From Paludibacter sp. (GTDB lineage: Bacteria > Bacteroidota > Bacteroidia > Bacteroidales > Paludibacteraceae): a stretch of 44,817 nucleotides of DNA. Each line of letters starts with the position of its first letter. Position 1 is the stretch's first letter. The position numbers were made by a program, and so were the translations under genes. Shown here piece after piece: positions 17,553 through 27,772 of this stretch. Below the pieces are notes generated by a model that saw only the letters and a program-made list of their open reading frames with translations, made no database searches and had not been told where the DNA came from. The DNA is taken from positions 1 through 44,817 of the forward strand of contig JAURYY010000189.1 of NCBI GenBank assembly GCA_030653695.1. Reading direction: 5' to 3'.

Positions 17553-19391
17553 ATGCTTAAATTTTTCACATTGCTCAAGCGGTTTCTCCCGCCCTATAAA
17601 AAATATGTGTTTTTAAGTTTGCTGTTGAACTTACTTTCAACAGTGCTCAGTTTATTTTCCTTTGCTGCCATCATTCCTATTCTGCAAATTCTTTTCGGAA
17701 TCGAAAAAACAGCAGTTCCATATCAAATCTGGTCATGGTCAGATAAATGGAGTGAAATAGGCGAAGCTGTGAAAAATAATTTATTGTATTTTGTAGAAAA
17801 AAATATTACACAGGTTGGAGCTATTACCGCACTGCTATATTTAGGATTGTTTTTGATAATAATGACGGCACTGAAAGTAGGAGCGTCATATTTTGCATCT
17901 TGGTTTCTTGTTCCTATCCGTACAGGTGTGGTACGAGATTTAAGAAACCGGCTGTATCATAAAATTATGAGTTTGCCCATCGGGTATTTTACCGAAGAAC
18001 GCAAAGGAGATATTATGTCGCGCATTACCAGCGATGTAAACGAAGTGGAAGTTTCTATCATGAGTTCGCTCGATATGGTAATAAAAAACCCTGTTGTAAT
18101 ATTAACTTACTTAGTGGTAATGTTTGTAATGAGCTGGCAATTAACATTGTTTGTTTTATTAGTACTGCCCATCAGTGCTTGGTTGATCGGCCGAATTGGG
18201 CGGAGTCTGAAGCGGAAATCCACCTTAGTACAGGAACAAACCGGTGAATTGCTTTCGCAATTAGAAGAGACATTAGGTGGTTTGAGAGTAATAAAAGCCT
18301 TTAATGCTGAAACTAAATTAGAAAACCGTTTCGGAGCATTGAACGAGAAAATCCGAAAAACATTCACAAAAATTCACAACCGGTACAATTTGGCACATCC
18401 CGTGAGCGAGTTTTTAGGTACAGTGGTAATAGCTTTACTTTTATGGTTTGGCGGCACATTGATACTGAGCAATAGCAGTTCAATAAGTGCAGCGGGTTTT
18501 ATTTACTATATTGTTATTTTTTACAGTATTATCAATCCCGCCAAAGAATTATCGAAAGCAACGTACAGCATCCAGAAAGGATTGGCATCGCTCGAAAGAG
18601 TTGATAAAATTTTTGATAGCCAAAACACCATCAATGAACCGCTCCATCCTGAAATAATACATACTTTTTCTGACAAAATAGAGTTTCGGAATGTGAGTTT
18701 CCGCTATCAAACCGATTGGGTGCTGCAAGATGTAAATTTAACCGTCGAAAAAGGGAAAACCATTGCTTTTGTCGGACAATCGGGTGCCGGCAAATCAACT
18801 TTAGTCGATTTGGTACCGAGATATTACGATCCCGAAACTGGAAGTGTTTTAATTGATGGTGTTGATATAAAAGAGTTTAACACAAAAGATATTCGCTCTC
18901 TTATGGGAAATGTAAATCAGGAAGCAATATTATTTAATGACACTTTTTATAACAATATTACTTTCGGTGTCGAAAATGCAACCATGGAACAAGTAATAGA
19001 GGCAGCAACAATTGCTAATGCACACGACTTTATCATTGCCACCGAAAAAGAATACGAAACCAATATAGGCGACCGCGGCAACAAACTTTCGGGCGGACAG
19101 CGGCAACGGCTTAGTATAGCACGCGCAATTCTGAAAAACCCGCCAATATTAATACTCGATGAAGCTACTTCGGCACTCGATACCGAATCGGAAAAACTTG
19201 TGCAGGAAGCGTTGGAAAATCTGATGCAGCACCGCACTACTTTAGTTGTGGCTCACCGCCTTTCCACCATTAAAAAAGCCGATGAAATCTGCGTACTACA
19301 CGAAGGACGCATCGTTGAACGCGGAAACCATGATGACTTGCTACGACTTGATGGATACTACAAACGGTTGTATCTGATGCAATCGTTTTAG
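17553..19391 (+). CDS. ABC transporter, fused permease/ATPase (MsbA-like)
   Basis: Walker A GQSGAGKST; LSGGQRQRLSIARA; ILDEATSALD. Confidence 0.95.
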   Translation: MLKFFTLLKRFLPPYKKYVFLSLLLNLLSTVLSLFSFAAIIPILQILFGIEKTAVPYQIWSWSDKWSEIGEAVKNNLLYFVEKNITQVGAITALLYLGLFLIIMTALKVGASYFASWFLVPIRTGVVRDLRNRLYHKIMSLPIGYFTEERKGDIMSRITSDVNEVEVSIMSSLDMVIKNPVVILTYLVVMFVMSWQLTLFVLLVLPISAWLIGRIGRSLKRKSTLVQEQTGELLSQLEETLGGLRVIKAFNAETKLENRFGALNEKIRKTFTKIHNRYNLAHPVSEFLGTVVIALLLWFGGTLILSNSSSISAAGFIYYIVIFYSIINPAKELSKATYSIQKGLASLERVDKIFDSQNTINEPLHPEIIHTFSDKIEFRNVSFRYQTDWVLQDVNLTVEKGKTIAFVGQSGAGKSTLVDLVPRYYDPETGSVLIDGVDIKEFNTKDIRSLMGNVNQEAILFNDTFYNNITFGVENATMEQVIEAATIANAHDFIIATEKEYETNIGDRGNKLSGGQRQRLSIARAILKNPPILILDEATSALDTESEKLVQEALENLMQHRTTLVVAHRLSTIKKADEICVLHEGRIVERGNHDDLLRLDGYYKRLYLMQSF

Positions 19392-19492
19392 AAATTTAAT
19401 AATTGCTTATTATCAATTTATTCTCACTATCAATAACGAATTGTAACACAAACAAGAATAAAACTTTCAAACTGTTTTGTTTTTTAAAAAAT

Positions 19493-19506
19493 TGATTATC
19501 TTTGCC
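19493..19506 (+). promoter_or_regulatory. Candidate Bacteroidota promoter -7 element (TATCTTTGC)
   Basis: ctgtTTTGttttttaaaaaattgatTATCTTTGCcctcg: TTTG - 17 nt - TAnnTTTG. Confidence 0.6.
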
Positions 19507-19554
19507 CTCGAAAGGCTTTGGTTTGAAAATAAACTACTCGTTTTGAATCATACG

Positions 19555-19584
19555 GAGTGCTTGCTTACCACAGGCACTCTTTTT
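19555..19584 (+). terminator. Leader intrinsic terminator / candidate attenuator
   Basis: GAGTGCTTG-cttacca-CAGGCACTC followed by TTTTTA; 9-bp stem, between promoter box and start codon at 19625. Confidence 0.7.
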
Positions 19585-19624
19585 ATTAAGCGTTAAAATC
19601 TTTTTACTAAAAATTATTATTTCT

Positions 19625-21073
19625 ATGCAAAAAATCAAATTTTACAGTGGCGAAAACGTCCCACTTGAACTTCACAAAGTACGCATTGTACAAAAACTCC
19701 ATCTTGTTCCTATCGAGCGTCGGCTCGAAGCACTTTACGAAGGGGGTTTCAACACATTCAGGTTAAACACTATGGATGTTTTTTTGGATATGTTGACCGA
19801 CTCTGGGACAAATGCTATGAGCGACAACCAATTAGCTGCCATGATGCAAGCCGATGATGCTTATGCCGGTTCGCAAAGTTATTTTCGTTTGCAAAAAGCG
19901 GTTGAGGATGTGCTGGGCAAAAAATATTTCTTGCCGGTTCATCAGGGTCGCGCAGCCGAAAGCATCATTTCGATTGCTTATGTGAAAAAAGGCAGTTTAA
20001 TACCTATGAATTACCACTTCACCACCGCAATGGCTCACATCACCATTAATGGAGGTAAAATTGCTGAATTGCTTTACGATGAAGCTTATGTGATCAATTC
20101 GGATCATCCTTTCAAAGGGAATATGAATATCGAAAAATTAGAAGAAACGATTATCGAACATGGAGCTGTCAATATTCCGTTTATTCGTATGGAAGCTTCT
20201 ACTAACCTGATCGGCGGTCAGCCATTCTCGGTACAAAATTTACGCGATGTTCGTGCTGTTGCCGATAAATATGGTATTCGCGTGATACTCGATGCAAGTT
20301 TATTGGGCGAAAATGCCTATTTGGTTTTGCAGCGTGAAGAGGAATTTAAAAACTCGAATATGACTGAGATAATGAAAATAATGACTGCCCAAGCCGACTT
20401 AGTTTATTTCTCAGCCCGAAAAATAAGTTCATCGCGTGGTGGCGGTATGTGTACCGACCGAATGGAAATATACAAAGAATTGGATGCACTTGTACCTTTA
20501 TACGAAGGATTTACAACTTATGGCGGTATTTCCATTCGCGAAATTGAAGCCATGGCAGTTGGACTTTACGAAACCCAGGATGAAACCATGATTTCCCAAA
20601 GTCCTTCCTTTATTAAATATTTAGTTGATGCACTCGATGCTAAAGGAATTCCTGTTATTAAACCTGCAGGCGTGTTGGGTGCTCACTTAGATGCTATGCA
20701 GATTTGTGCGCATGTTCCGCAAACCGAATATCCTGCGGGTGCGTTGGCAGCTGCTTTGTTTTTGATTTCGGGTGTTCGCGGCATGGAGCGCGGCTCTATA
20801 TCGAACCAGCGCGACGAAGATGGAAACGAAACTTACGCCGATATGGAATTACTTCGTTTGGCTGTACCTCGTCGTGTTTTTACACTCTCACAATTAAAAT
20901 ATGTTGAAGATCGCCTGAACTGGCTTTACGATAATCGCAAATTAATCGGTGGATTGCGTTTTGTTTACGAACCTCCGGTTCTTCGATTCTTTATGGGAGG
21001 TTTGGAACCAACGACTGACTGGCCACAGAAACTTGTAGCCAAATTCAAAGTAGATTTCGGTGAAAGTTTGTAA
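19625..21073 (+). CDS. Beta-eliminating lyase (tryptophanase / tyrosine phenol-lyase family)
   Basis: 482 aa; HQGRAAE; PLP-Lys region VYFSARKISSSRGGGM; GVRGMERG; FVYEPPVLRFF. Confidence 0.88.
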   Translation: MQKIKFYSGENVPLELHKVRIVQKLHLVPIERRLEALYEGGFNTFRLNTMDVFLDMLTDSGTNAMSDNQLAAMMQADDAYAGSQSYFRLQKAVEDVLGKKYFLPVHQGRAAESIISIAYVKKGSLIPMNYHFTTAMAHITINGGKIAELLYDEAYVINSDHPFKGNMNIEKLEETIIEHGAVNIPFIRMEASTNLIGGQPFSVQNLRDVRAVADKYGIRVILDASLLGENAYLVLQREEEFKNSNMTEIMKIMTAQADLVYFSARKISSSRGGGMCTDRMEIYKELDALVPLYEGFTTYGGISIREIEAMAVGLYETQDETMISQSPSFIKYLVDALDAKGIPVIKPAGVLGAHLDAMQICAHVPQTEYPAGALAAALFLISGVRGMERGSISNQRDEDGNETYADMELLRLAVPRRVFTLSQLKYVEDRLNWLYDNRKLIGGLRFVYEPPVLRFFMGGLEPTTDWPQKLVAKFKVDFGESL

Positions 21074-21086
21074 AAAAAATTGAACC

Positions 21087-21120
21087 CAAAAAGCAGCGTC
21101 TTGTCAGGCACTGCTTTTTT
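21087..21120 (+). terminator. Intrinsic terminator after lyase gene
   Basis: AAAAAGCAG...CTGCTTTTTT hairpin. Confidence 0.7.
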
Positions 21121-21347
21121 ACTTTTATTAGGAGTGAGACTTGAAGTTGCACTCCGAAAAATACAGGAAATTAATTTTCTGCTTTGTTGTTTTTTTGCGA
21201 CAGTTACATTTTTTGAATTATATTTTTTTCTACTACTTCGAAGCAGATGCAATAGTTTATTTTTACAAATAATAAAGAGTTGAGCAAAAATATTTACTGT
21301 TTCTTTATCAGAAAAAATCTTGCCTCCGCCTTCGCCTCCGCCTCTTT

Positions 21348-22943
21348 TTACAATTGTGGTCCTGATTGTATCAACGCTCTGCCTGCCTCGGTATCGCAGT
21401 ATTGTTCGAAGTAGCTCATGTATTTTGCAGCAAGCGATTTGGCTTTTGATTCCCATTCAGCCATTTCGGTGTATGTTTTACGTGGGTCAAGTATTTCAAC
21501 ATCAACATTTTTTAAAGTTGTTGGCGTAACCAAATTCAGGATAGGAATTCTGACTGTTTCGACTTCTTCGATTGACCCGTCGATAATGGTATCGATAATA
21601 GCACGTGTGTTTTTCAACGATATGCGTTTTTTTGTTCCATTCCAACCGGTATTAACTAAATAAGTTTTTGCTTTGTGTTCTTTTATTTTTTCGGCCAGTA
21701 CATGGGCATAAACGGTCGGGTGCAAAGTTAAAAATGCTTCACCAAACGCAGGTGAGAAAGAAGGAACGGGTTCGATGATGCCGCGTTCTGTTCCGGCTAA
21801 TTTCGAAGTATAACCGCAAAGAAAGTGGTATTGAGCGGACTCCTCATCGAGTATTGATACCGGAGGTAAAACACCGAATGCATCGGCCGATAAGTAAATG
21901 ATTTTCTTTGCATGTCCTGCTTTGGAGGGAGAAACAATTTTGTTAATATGATAAATGGGGTATGAAACGCGTGTATTTTCAGTTTTTGAATCTTCTTTTG
22001 AATAATCAGGAGTTCCGTCGGGTAAAACAGTTACGTTCTCGAGTAAGGCATCTCGTTTGATAGCGCGCCAGATGTCGGGTTCATTTTCTTTGCTTAGATC
22101 GATAACTTTAGCATAGCAGCCACCCTCAAAATTAAATATGCCATGATTGTCCCAGCCATGTTCATCATCGCCTATCAAGTAGCGTTTCGGGTCGGCTGAC
22201 AGCGTGGTTTTTCCTGTACCCGATAATCCGAAGAAAATGGCTACATCGCCAGCTTCGCCTACGTTAGCTGAGCAGTGCATCGAAGCAATCCCTTTCAATG
22301 GCAGATAGAAGTTCATCAATGAGAATATTCCTTTTTTCATTTCGCCGCCATACCATGTTCCGCCGATAACTGCCATTTTTTCAGATAAATTGAAAAGTAC
22401 AAATACTTCCGAATTTAAACCCTGTTCTTTCCATTTCGGATTGGTTGCATGCGAAGCATTCAACATGACGAAGTCGGGTTCGCCGAAGTTGGCTAACTCG
22501 AAGTGCGAAGGACGGATAAACATGTTGGTTACAAAGTGAGCCTGCCAAGCAACTTCCATGATAAAACGCACTTTCATGCGAGTGTCGGCGTTAGTTCCGC
22601 AAAAACAATCCACTACATACAATTTTTTATCGTGCGCTAATTGTTCGGTTGCCAAATATTTGCAATATTCCCAAACTTCTAAACTCACAGGTCGATTAAT
22701 GGTACCATCCCACCACAAGTGTTTGTTGGTGAGTTCATCTTTTACGAAATATTTATCTTTTGGCGAGCGACCTGTAAAGATGCCAGTATCAACAGCTACT
22801 GCTCCGGTATTTGTTAATACGCCTTTTTCGTATCCTTCGTTAACAGGATTTACTTCATCGTGAAAAAGAGCTTCGTACGAGGGATTGTAAATGATTTCGA
22901 AATCGCCCGAAATGCCATATTTATTTAAATCAAAGGTTGCCAT
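21348..22943 (-). CDS. pckA: Phosphoenolpyruvate carboxykinase (ATP)
   Basis: [36 protein letters not shown]. Confidence 0.97.
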   Translation of the reverse strand: MATFDLNKYGISGDFEIIYNPSYEALFHDEVNPVNEGYEKGVLTNTGAVAVDTGIFTGRSPKDKYFVKDELTNKHLWWDGTINRPVSLEVWEYCKYLATEQLAHDKKLYVVDCFCGTNADTRMKVRFIMEVAWQAHFVTNMFIRPSHFELANFGEPDFVMLNASHATNPKWKEQGLNSEVFVLFNLSEKMAVIGGTWYGGEMKKGIFSLMNFYLPLKGIASMHCSANVGEAGDVAIFFGLSGTGKTTLSADPKRYLIGDDEHGWDNHGIFNFEGGCYAKVIDLSKENEPDIWRAIKRDALLENVTVLPDGTPDYSKEDSKTENTRVSYPIYHINKIVSPSKAGHAKKIIYLSADAFGVLPPVSILDEESAQYHFLCGYTSKLAGTERGIIEPVPSFSPAFGEAFLTLHPTVYAHVLAEKIKEHKAKTYLVNTGWNGTKKRISLKNTRAIIDTIIDGSIEEVETVRIPILNLVTPTTLKNVDVEILDPRKTYTEMAEWESKAKSLAAKYMSYFEQYCDTEAGRALIQSGPQL

Positions 22944-23304
22944 TTTTTAGGATTTTAAGGTTTGAAACAGTTTTTGTGAAATTTTTAAACATTTCTTAAA
23001 TGTATGCAAATTTAATATTATTTTTGTTTCCACAAAAATTAAATTGACCAATAAATGTATATATATACTTTTTCCGTTTCGATTTATAACTCAATAAAAA
23101 TATGAACATTTGCACCACTATAGTAAGTGTGGTTTTTTTTTAAAACAATATGCGTTTGTAAAATAAAAAAAAACACAAAAACAAAATATCTTATCAGAAA
23201 AAATATTTTTTTCGGTTACAATGTAAAAGTGATAACAATAAAAAATTGTATTTTTGTGCCAATGCTGTAAATAGCATCTATTATTTCTTAAAAAAAAAGC
23301 ATCA

Positions 23305-23739
23305 ATGAAAATCAATATAGTAAATCGTTCGAAGCATTTGGTGCCCGAATATGCTACAATTCATTCGGCAGGAATGGATCTAAGGGCTAATTTAACGGAT
23401 CCGGTCATTCTTAAACCTTTGGAACGAAAATTGATACCCACAGGTTTATTTATCGAACTTCCCGAAGGGTATGAAGCACAAATTCGTCCCCGTAGCGGTC
23501 TGGCAATTAAAAAGGGTATTACCGTACTCAATTCGCCCGGAACTATTGATGCCGATTACCGGGGTGAAATATGCATTATTCTGATCAATTTATCATCCGA
23601 TGATTTTGTGATAAATGATGGTGAGCGCATTTGCCAGATGGTTATAGCAACACATACAAGGGCAGAATGGACTGTTGTGGATGAACTCGGTGAAACAACA
23701 CGAGGCGGCGGAGGTTTCGGACACACGGGTAAACTTTAA
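23305..23739 (+). CDS. dut: dUTP diphosphatase
   Basis: [36 protein letters not shown]. Confidence 0.97.
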   Translation: MKINIVNRSKHLVPEYATIHSAGMDLRANLTDPVILKPLERKLIPTGLFIELPEGYEAQIRPRSGLAIKKGITVLNSPGTIDADYRGEICIILINLSSDDFVINDGERICQMVIATHTRAEWTVVDELGETTRGGGGFGHTGKL

Positions 23740-23768
23740 ACGTGATTTTTGATGTGCAAGATGAAAAT

Positions 23769-25523
23769 ATGAATGGTAAAATGAAAATAAACAAATATAT
23801 AATATTAGTTGCAGGACTTATTTTGTTAAGTTCTTGTTCTACATCGAAAAAACTGAAAATTGATCGTGTATTTCCTGTGCACCTGAACCAAGAATTACAA
23901 AAAAAGTTTGATTATTTTTTTTACGAAGGATTAAAACTAAAGGAGGAGGAAAAGTATGACCAGGCCTTAGACGCATTTCGTTTCTGTTTGTCTGTTGATT
24001 CGACTGACGCAGGTGTGCTTTCTGAAACAGGTGTTCTTTATGCTATCATCGGTTTAAGCGATGAAGCATTGAATTGCCTGAAAAATGCCGTGAAATATGA
24101 CCCCGAAAACTGGTGGCATACTGTGCGCCTTATTAATTTATATTCGGAAACAAATGATAAAGAGAATGCGATAAAAATCGCAGAAAAACTCAAATCGTTG
24201 TATCCTAATAAAGAAGAAGTGCATAATATGTTGATTTCGTTATACAAACAAACAAAGCAATTTAATAAAGCAATTGCTGCTTTGAACAAGTTGGAATCAC
24301 TTACAGGAATTGAAGAAACAATATCATTCGAAAAATTCAGATTGTATCTTGAATTGAAGCAACTGAAAAAAGGAATTGACGAAATTGATAAACTGATTAA
24401 TAAATATCCTGCCGAATCGCGTTACAGGGTACTAAGGGGAGATATATATCTGCAACAAAATTTACCAATAAAAGCGTACGAAATTTACAGCAAGTTACTG
24501 ATGGAAGAGCCCGTCAATCCTTATGTGTATGTTTCTTTATCCGACTATTACAATATTAAAAAAGAGCCTGAAAAGGCCATGGAGTCGATTTTGAAAGCTT
24601 TGAAAAATGAACAGTTCGGAGTGAATGATAAAGTTCAGATTTTAGGACAATATGTCCAGAATTTACTTCGAGATACAGCACGCTTTAACGAAACAGAATC
24701 ATTGTTCAAATTATTGGTTGATCGTTATCCGCTTGAAGAACAAGTGCATAATTATTACTCAATTTTTCTTCAATTCAGAAAAAGAATTCCTGAAGCAATT
24801 TCGGCATTAGAAACAATGCTGAATATAAACTCAAAGAATGAACAAACGTGGATGCAGTTAATTCAACTGAATTTAGCATCGAAAAACTTCGAACAATTGG
24901 TTGAGATTGCCGACAGAGCCATTTTGAATGTACCTGAAATACCCCAATGGTATTATTACAAAGCAATATCACAATATCAGTTGGGTAAATATATCGAGGC
25001 AGTTCACACGTGCAAAACGGGGATAATGACTGTGAAGCCCGAGCAAAATGCGTTAAAAAGTGATTTTTACGCTCAAATAGCCGACAGCTGGTTTAAGTTA
25101 GAGATGAAAGATTCTGCTTTTATTGCTTACGAAGATGCTTTGAAAATAAATTCGCAAAATATTTACGTGATGAATAATTATGCTTATTATTTATCGTTAG
25201 AAAAGAGAGAGTTGAAAAAAGCGGAAAGAATGAGTGCAATAACTGTTGAAAAAGAACCAAAAAACAGTACTTATCTTGATACTTATGCCTGGATATTTTA
25301 CCAGACAGGAAATTATGAGCTGGCAAAAATTTATATCGAGCGTGCCATTGATAACCTTGCGCCCGATCACGACCCCGGAGTAATCATGGAACATTACGGT
25401 GATATTTTGTGGATGATGAAAGATGACAGCAAAGCCATCGAAATGTGGCAAAAATCCTACGATTCGGGGAACGTAACCGATGAATTAAAGAAAAAAATTG
25501 ATGAAAAAGGATGGAAACGCTAA
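23769..25523 (+). CDS. TPR-repeat lipoprotein
   Basis: Lipobox LLSSC, multiple TPR-like repeats; start at internal Met. Confidence 0.8.
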   Translation: MNGKMKINKYIILVAGLILLSSCSTSKKLKIDRVFPVHLNQELQKKFDYFFYEGLKLKEEEKYDQALDAFRFCLSVDSTDAGVLSETGVLYAIIGLSDEALNCLKNAVKYDPENWWHTVRLINLYSETNDKENAIKIAEKLKSLYPNKEEVHNMLISLYKQTKQFNKAIAALNKLESLTGIEETISFEKFRLYLELKQLKKGIDEIDKLINKYPAESRYRVLRGDIYLQQNLPIKAYEIYSKLLMEEPVNPYVYVSLSDYYNIKKEPEKAMESILKALKNEQFGVNDKVQILGQYVQNLLRDTARFNETESLFKLLVDRYPLEEQVHNYYSIFLQFRKRIPEAISALETMLNINSKNEQTWMQLIQLNLASKNFEQLVEIADRAILNVPEIPQWYYYKAISQYQLGKYIEAVHTCKTGIMTVKPEQNALKSDFYAQIADSWFKLEMKDSAFIAYEDALKINSQNIYVMNNYAYYLSLEKRELKKAERMSAITVEKEPKNSTYLDTYAWIFYQTGNYELAKIYIERAIDNLAPDHDPGVIMEHYGDILWMMKDDSKAIEMWQKSYDSGNVTDELKKKIDEKGWKR

Positions 25524-25529
25524 GAATAA

Positions 25530-26342
25530 ATGAGAAAAATGAATAAATCTAATTTTCTGTTTTTTTTAATATTGATTACTTTTGTAGTATCCTGCAAAAC
25601 TACCCGAAATATTGCAAAAAAAGAAGTAACCACTGATACTATAAATACATTGATTAAAAATGTGCAGCTCACCCAGCCGGTATTTAAAACTGCAAATGTT
25701 AGTAAAATGGGTTTGATCATCAATTTTAATTCCCGAAAAATCAATGTAGCCGCAAGTTGTAAAATAAAGAAGGATTCCGCTATTTTTGTTTCGGTACAAC
25801 CTATGTTTGGTATCGAACTGTTTAAAGCAGAAATTACCCCCGATAGCATATTGATTTTTGATAAAATGAACCGAACTCTTTACGCGGTGAGCTACACATA
25901 CTTGAAGAGTAAACTTGGTATAAATGTAAATTATTTCAATATACAGGCTTTAATTTCAAACCAACTTTTTTGTGTTGGCAAAAGAGAAATCAGTTCGAAA
26001 GGATGGTCGTTTAATAAACTCTCGAACGGGAAAACAGAGATTGGGTTCGAGGTTGATAGACTGAATCAAAAAACGCTTGTTACCGAAAACTACCAAATCG
26101 AAAAAGTGCTTATAGGAGCAGCCGACTTTAAATACGAATTGACAACAGAATATACGAACTTTCAGTTAGCGGACAGTATAAACTTTCCGATGAAAATCAA
26201 TATTTCGGCAAATAGTTTACGAACAAAATTCAGCTGTGATTTCAATATTGCTAAAGTCCAATTTAATTCAGATTTTACACTTACAACGAGCGAAAAAAAC
26301 AATTATTCGCGTGCAAATATTGATCAGTTTTTTAAAAAATAA
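25530..26342 (+). CDS. DUF4292-like lipoprotein
   Basis: MNKSNFLFFLILITFVVSC...; gene order TPR-DUF4292-EnvC common in Bacteroidota. Confidence 0.65.
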   Translation: MRKMNKSNFLFFLILITFVVSCKTTRNIAKKEVTTDTINTLIKNVQLTQPVFKTANVSKMGLIINFNSRKINVAASCKIKKDSAIFVSVQPMFGIELFKAEITPDSILIFDKMNRTLYAVSYTYLKSKLGINVNYFNIQALISNQLFCVGKREISSKGWSFNKLSNGKTEIGFEVDRLNQKTLVTENYQIEKVLIGAADFKYELTTEYTNFQLADSINFPMKINISANSLRTKFSCDFNIAKVQFNSDFTLTTSEKNNYSRANIDQFFKK

Positions 26343-26354
26343 TCAAATTCAGTT

Positions 26355-27665
26355 ATGCAACAACTTATTTTCAATAGAATTATCATCGTCATCATATTGT
26401 TGAGTTTTTTTTCGTTTTCATTCGCGCAAACGGTTAAAGAGCTCGAAAGTCAGCGTGTGCAGGCGTTGGATCAACTTGAAACTATGAATAAAATGCTCAA
26501 TGAAACCAAAAAATCGAAACGCAGCTCTTTAAACAAAATAACTATTATAACCAAAAATATTAATGAGCGGAAAAAGCTGATAACCAACATGACTACCGAA
26601 ATTGACAAACTTAATTATGAAGTTCAACAATTAAGTCAGGAAAAAAAAATATTAGAAAACAGACTCAGTAATTTGAAAAAGGATTACGCTCGTTTGGTTC
26701 AAGAAGCCCATATTAATAAAAGCATTTATACGCGAATCATGTTTATTATGTCGGCAAAATCTTTCGATCAGTCGTACCGGCGATTGCGTTACCTGCGCGA
26801 GTATTCGGATTACCGTAAACTTCAGGTAAAAAAAATTCAGAAAGTTACTACCAGCATAGGCATTAAAACAGAAAGTCTGAACAAAACAAAAACAAGCAAG
26901 GTCGAAGTTATTAAGTTAAAAGAATCTGAAAATCAGAAATTAACAAAAGACCAGCAAAAAGAAAAAGTCTTGATGACTGATTTGCAGAAAAAAGAAAAAA
27001 AACTATTGGCTGATTTAAGAATTCAACAAAAAAAAGCCAATGATATCAACAATAGGATTCAACGCATTATTGCCGAAGAAATAAGAAAAGCGGAAGCAAA
27101 GAGAGCCGAAGAGGAAAGAAAAACTACCAAAACCGAAAGCAAAAGGGAAAAAACAGAGGTAACAACTTCAAAAGATACATCAATCGGTGCAAAATCGACA
27201 AGCACTGCAAGTTCAGTTTCAGTTATGACAAAAGAGGAAACACTCCTTTCAGGAAATTTTGCAACCAATGCCGGACGACTTCCGTGGCCAACCGAAAAAG
27301 GTTTTATCAGCGGGCATTACGGTATTCATTCACATCCGGTTTTGAAACATGTTACCACCAACAACAAAGGCGTTTACATCCAAACTCCTGCCCGAAGCAA
27401 TGCCCGTGCAGTGTTCGAAGGTGAAGTTACACAACGGTTTTCAATTCCGGGGAGTAATAATGCTGTAATTGTTAAACACGGCGAATACAGAACTGTATAT
27501 GCGAACCTTACCGATATATATGTAAACGTGGGTCAGAAAGTGAGTGCCAAACAATCCATCGGGAAAATTTATACCGATGATGAAAGTGACAATAAAACAG
27601 AACTGTATTTTCAGATTTGGAAGGGAAAAATTTTGCTTGATCCGGAGAGCTGGATTGCAAGATAA
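26355..27665 (+). CDS. EnvC-like coiled coil + M23/LytM domain protein
   Basis: Signal peptide, long coiled coil, C-terminal LytM fold lacking canonical metal ligands. Confidence 0.8.
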   Translation: MQQLIFNRIIIVIILLSFFSFSFAQTVKELESQRVQALDQLETMNKMLNETKKSKRSSLNKITIITKNINERKKLITNMTTEIDKLNYEVQQLSQEKKILENRLSNLKKDYARLVQEAHINKSIYTRIMFIMSAKSFDQSYRRLRYLREYSDYRKLQVKKIQKVTTSIGIKTESLNKTKTSKVEVIKLKESENQKLTKDQQKEKVLMTDLQKKEKKLLADLRIQQKKANDINNRIQRIIAEEIRKAEAKRAEEERKTTKTESKREKTEVTTSKDTSIGAKSTSTASSVSVMTKEETLLSGNFATNAGRLPWPTEKGFISGHYGIHSHPVLKHVTTNNKGVYIQTPARSNARAVFEGEVTQRFSIPGSNNAVIVKHGEYRTVYANLTDIYVNVGQKVSAKQSIGKIYTDDESDNKTELYFQIWKGKILLDPESWIAR

Positions 27666-27772
27666 TGACCCCCAACCCCCTGAAGGGGGCTTTGGGATGT
27701 CAGACAGATATATTTAAATATTTTTAAAAACAAACAAAACAAACATAATTCCACTAAAGGGGATAGGGGTCA
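27666..27772. repeat. Intergenic element with TGACCCC...GGGGTCA terminal inverted ends
   Basis: TGACCCCCAACCCCCTGAAGGGGG...CCACTAAAGGGGATAGGGGTCA, abutting parE ATG. Confidence 0.55.

Noticed and set aside
19510-19625. TnaC-like leader peptide before the tryptophanase-family gene
   Set aside because: No convincing ATG-initiated short ORF with a Trp codon was found in the leader; only the hairpin is supported
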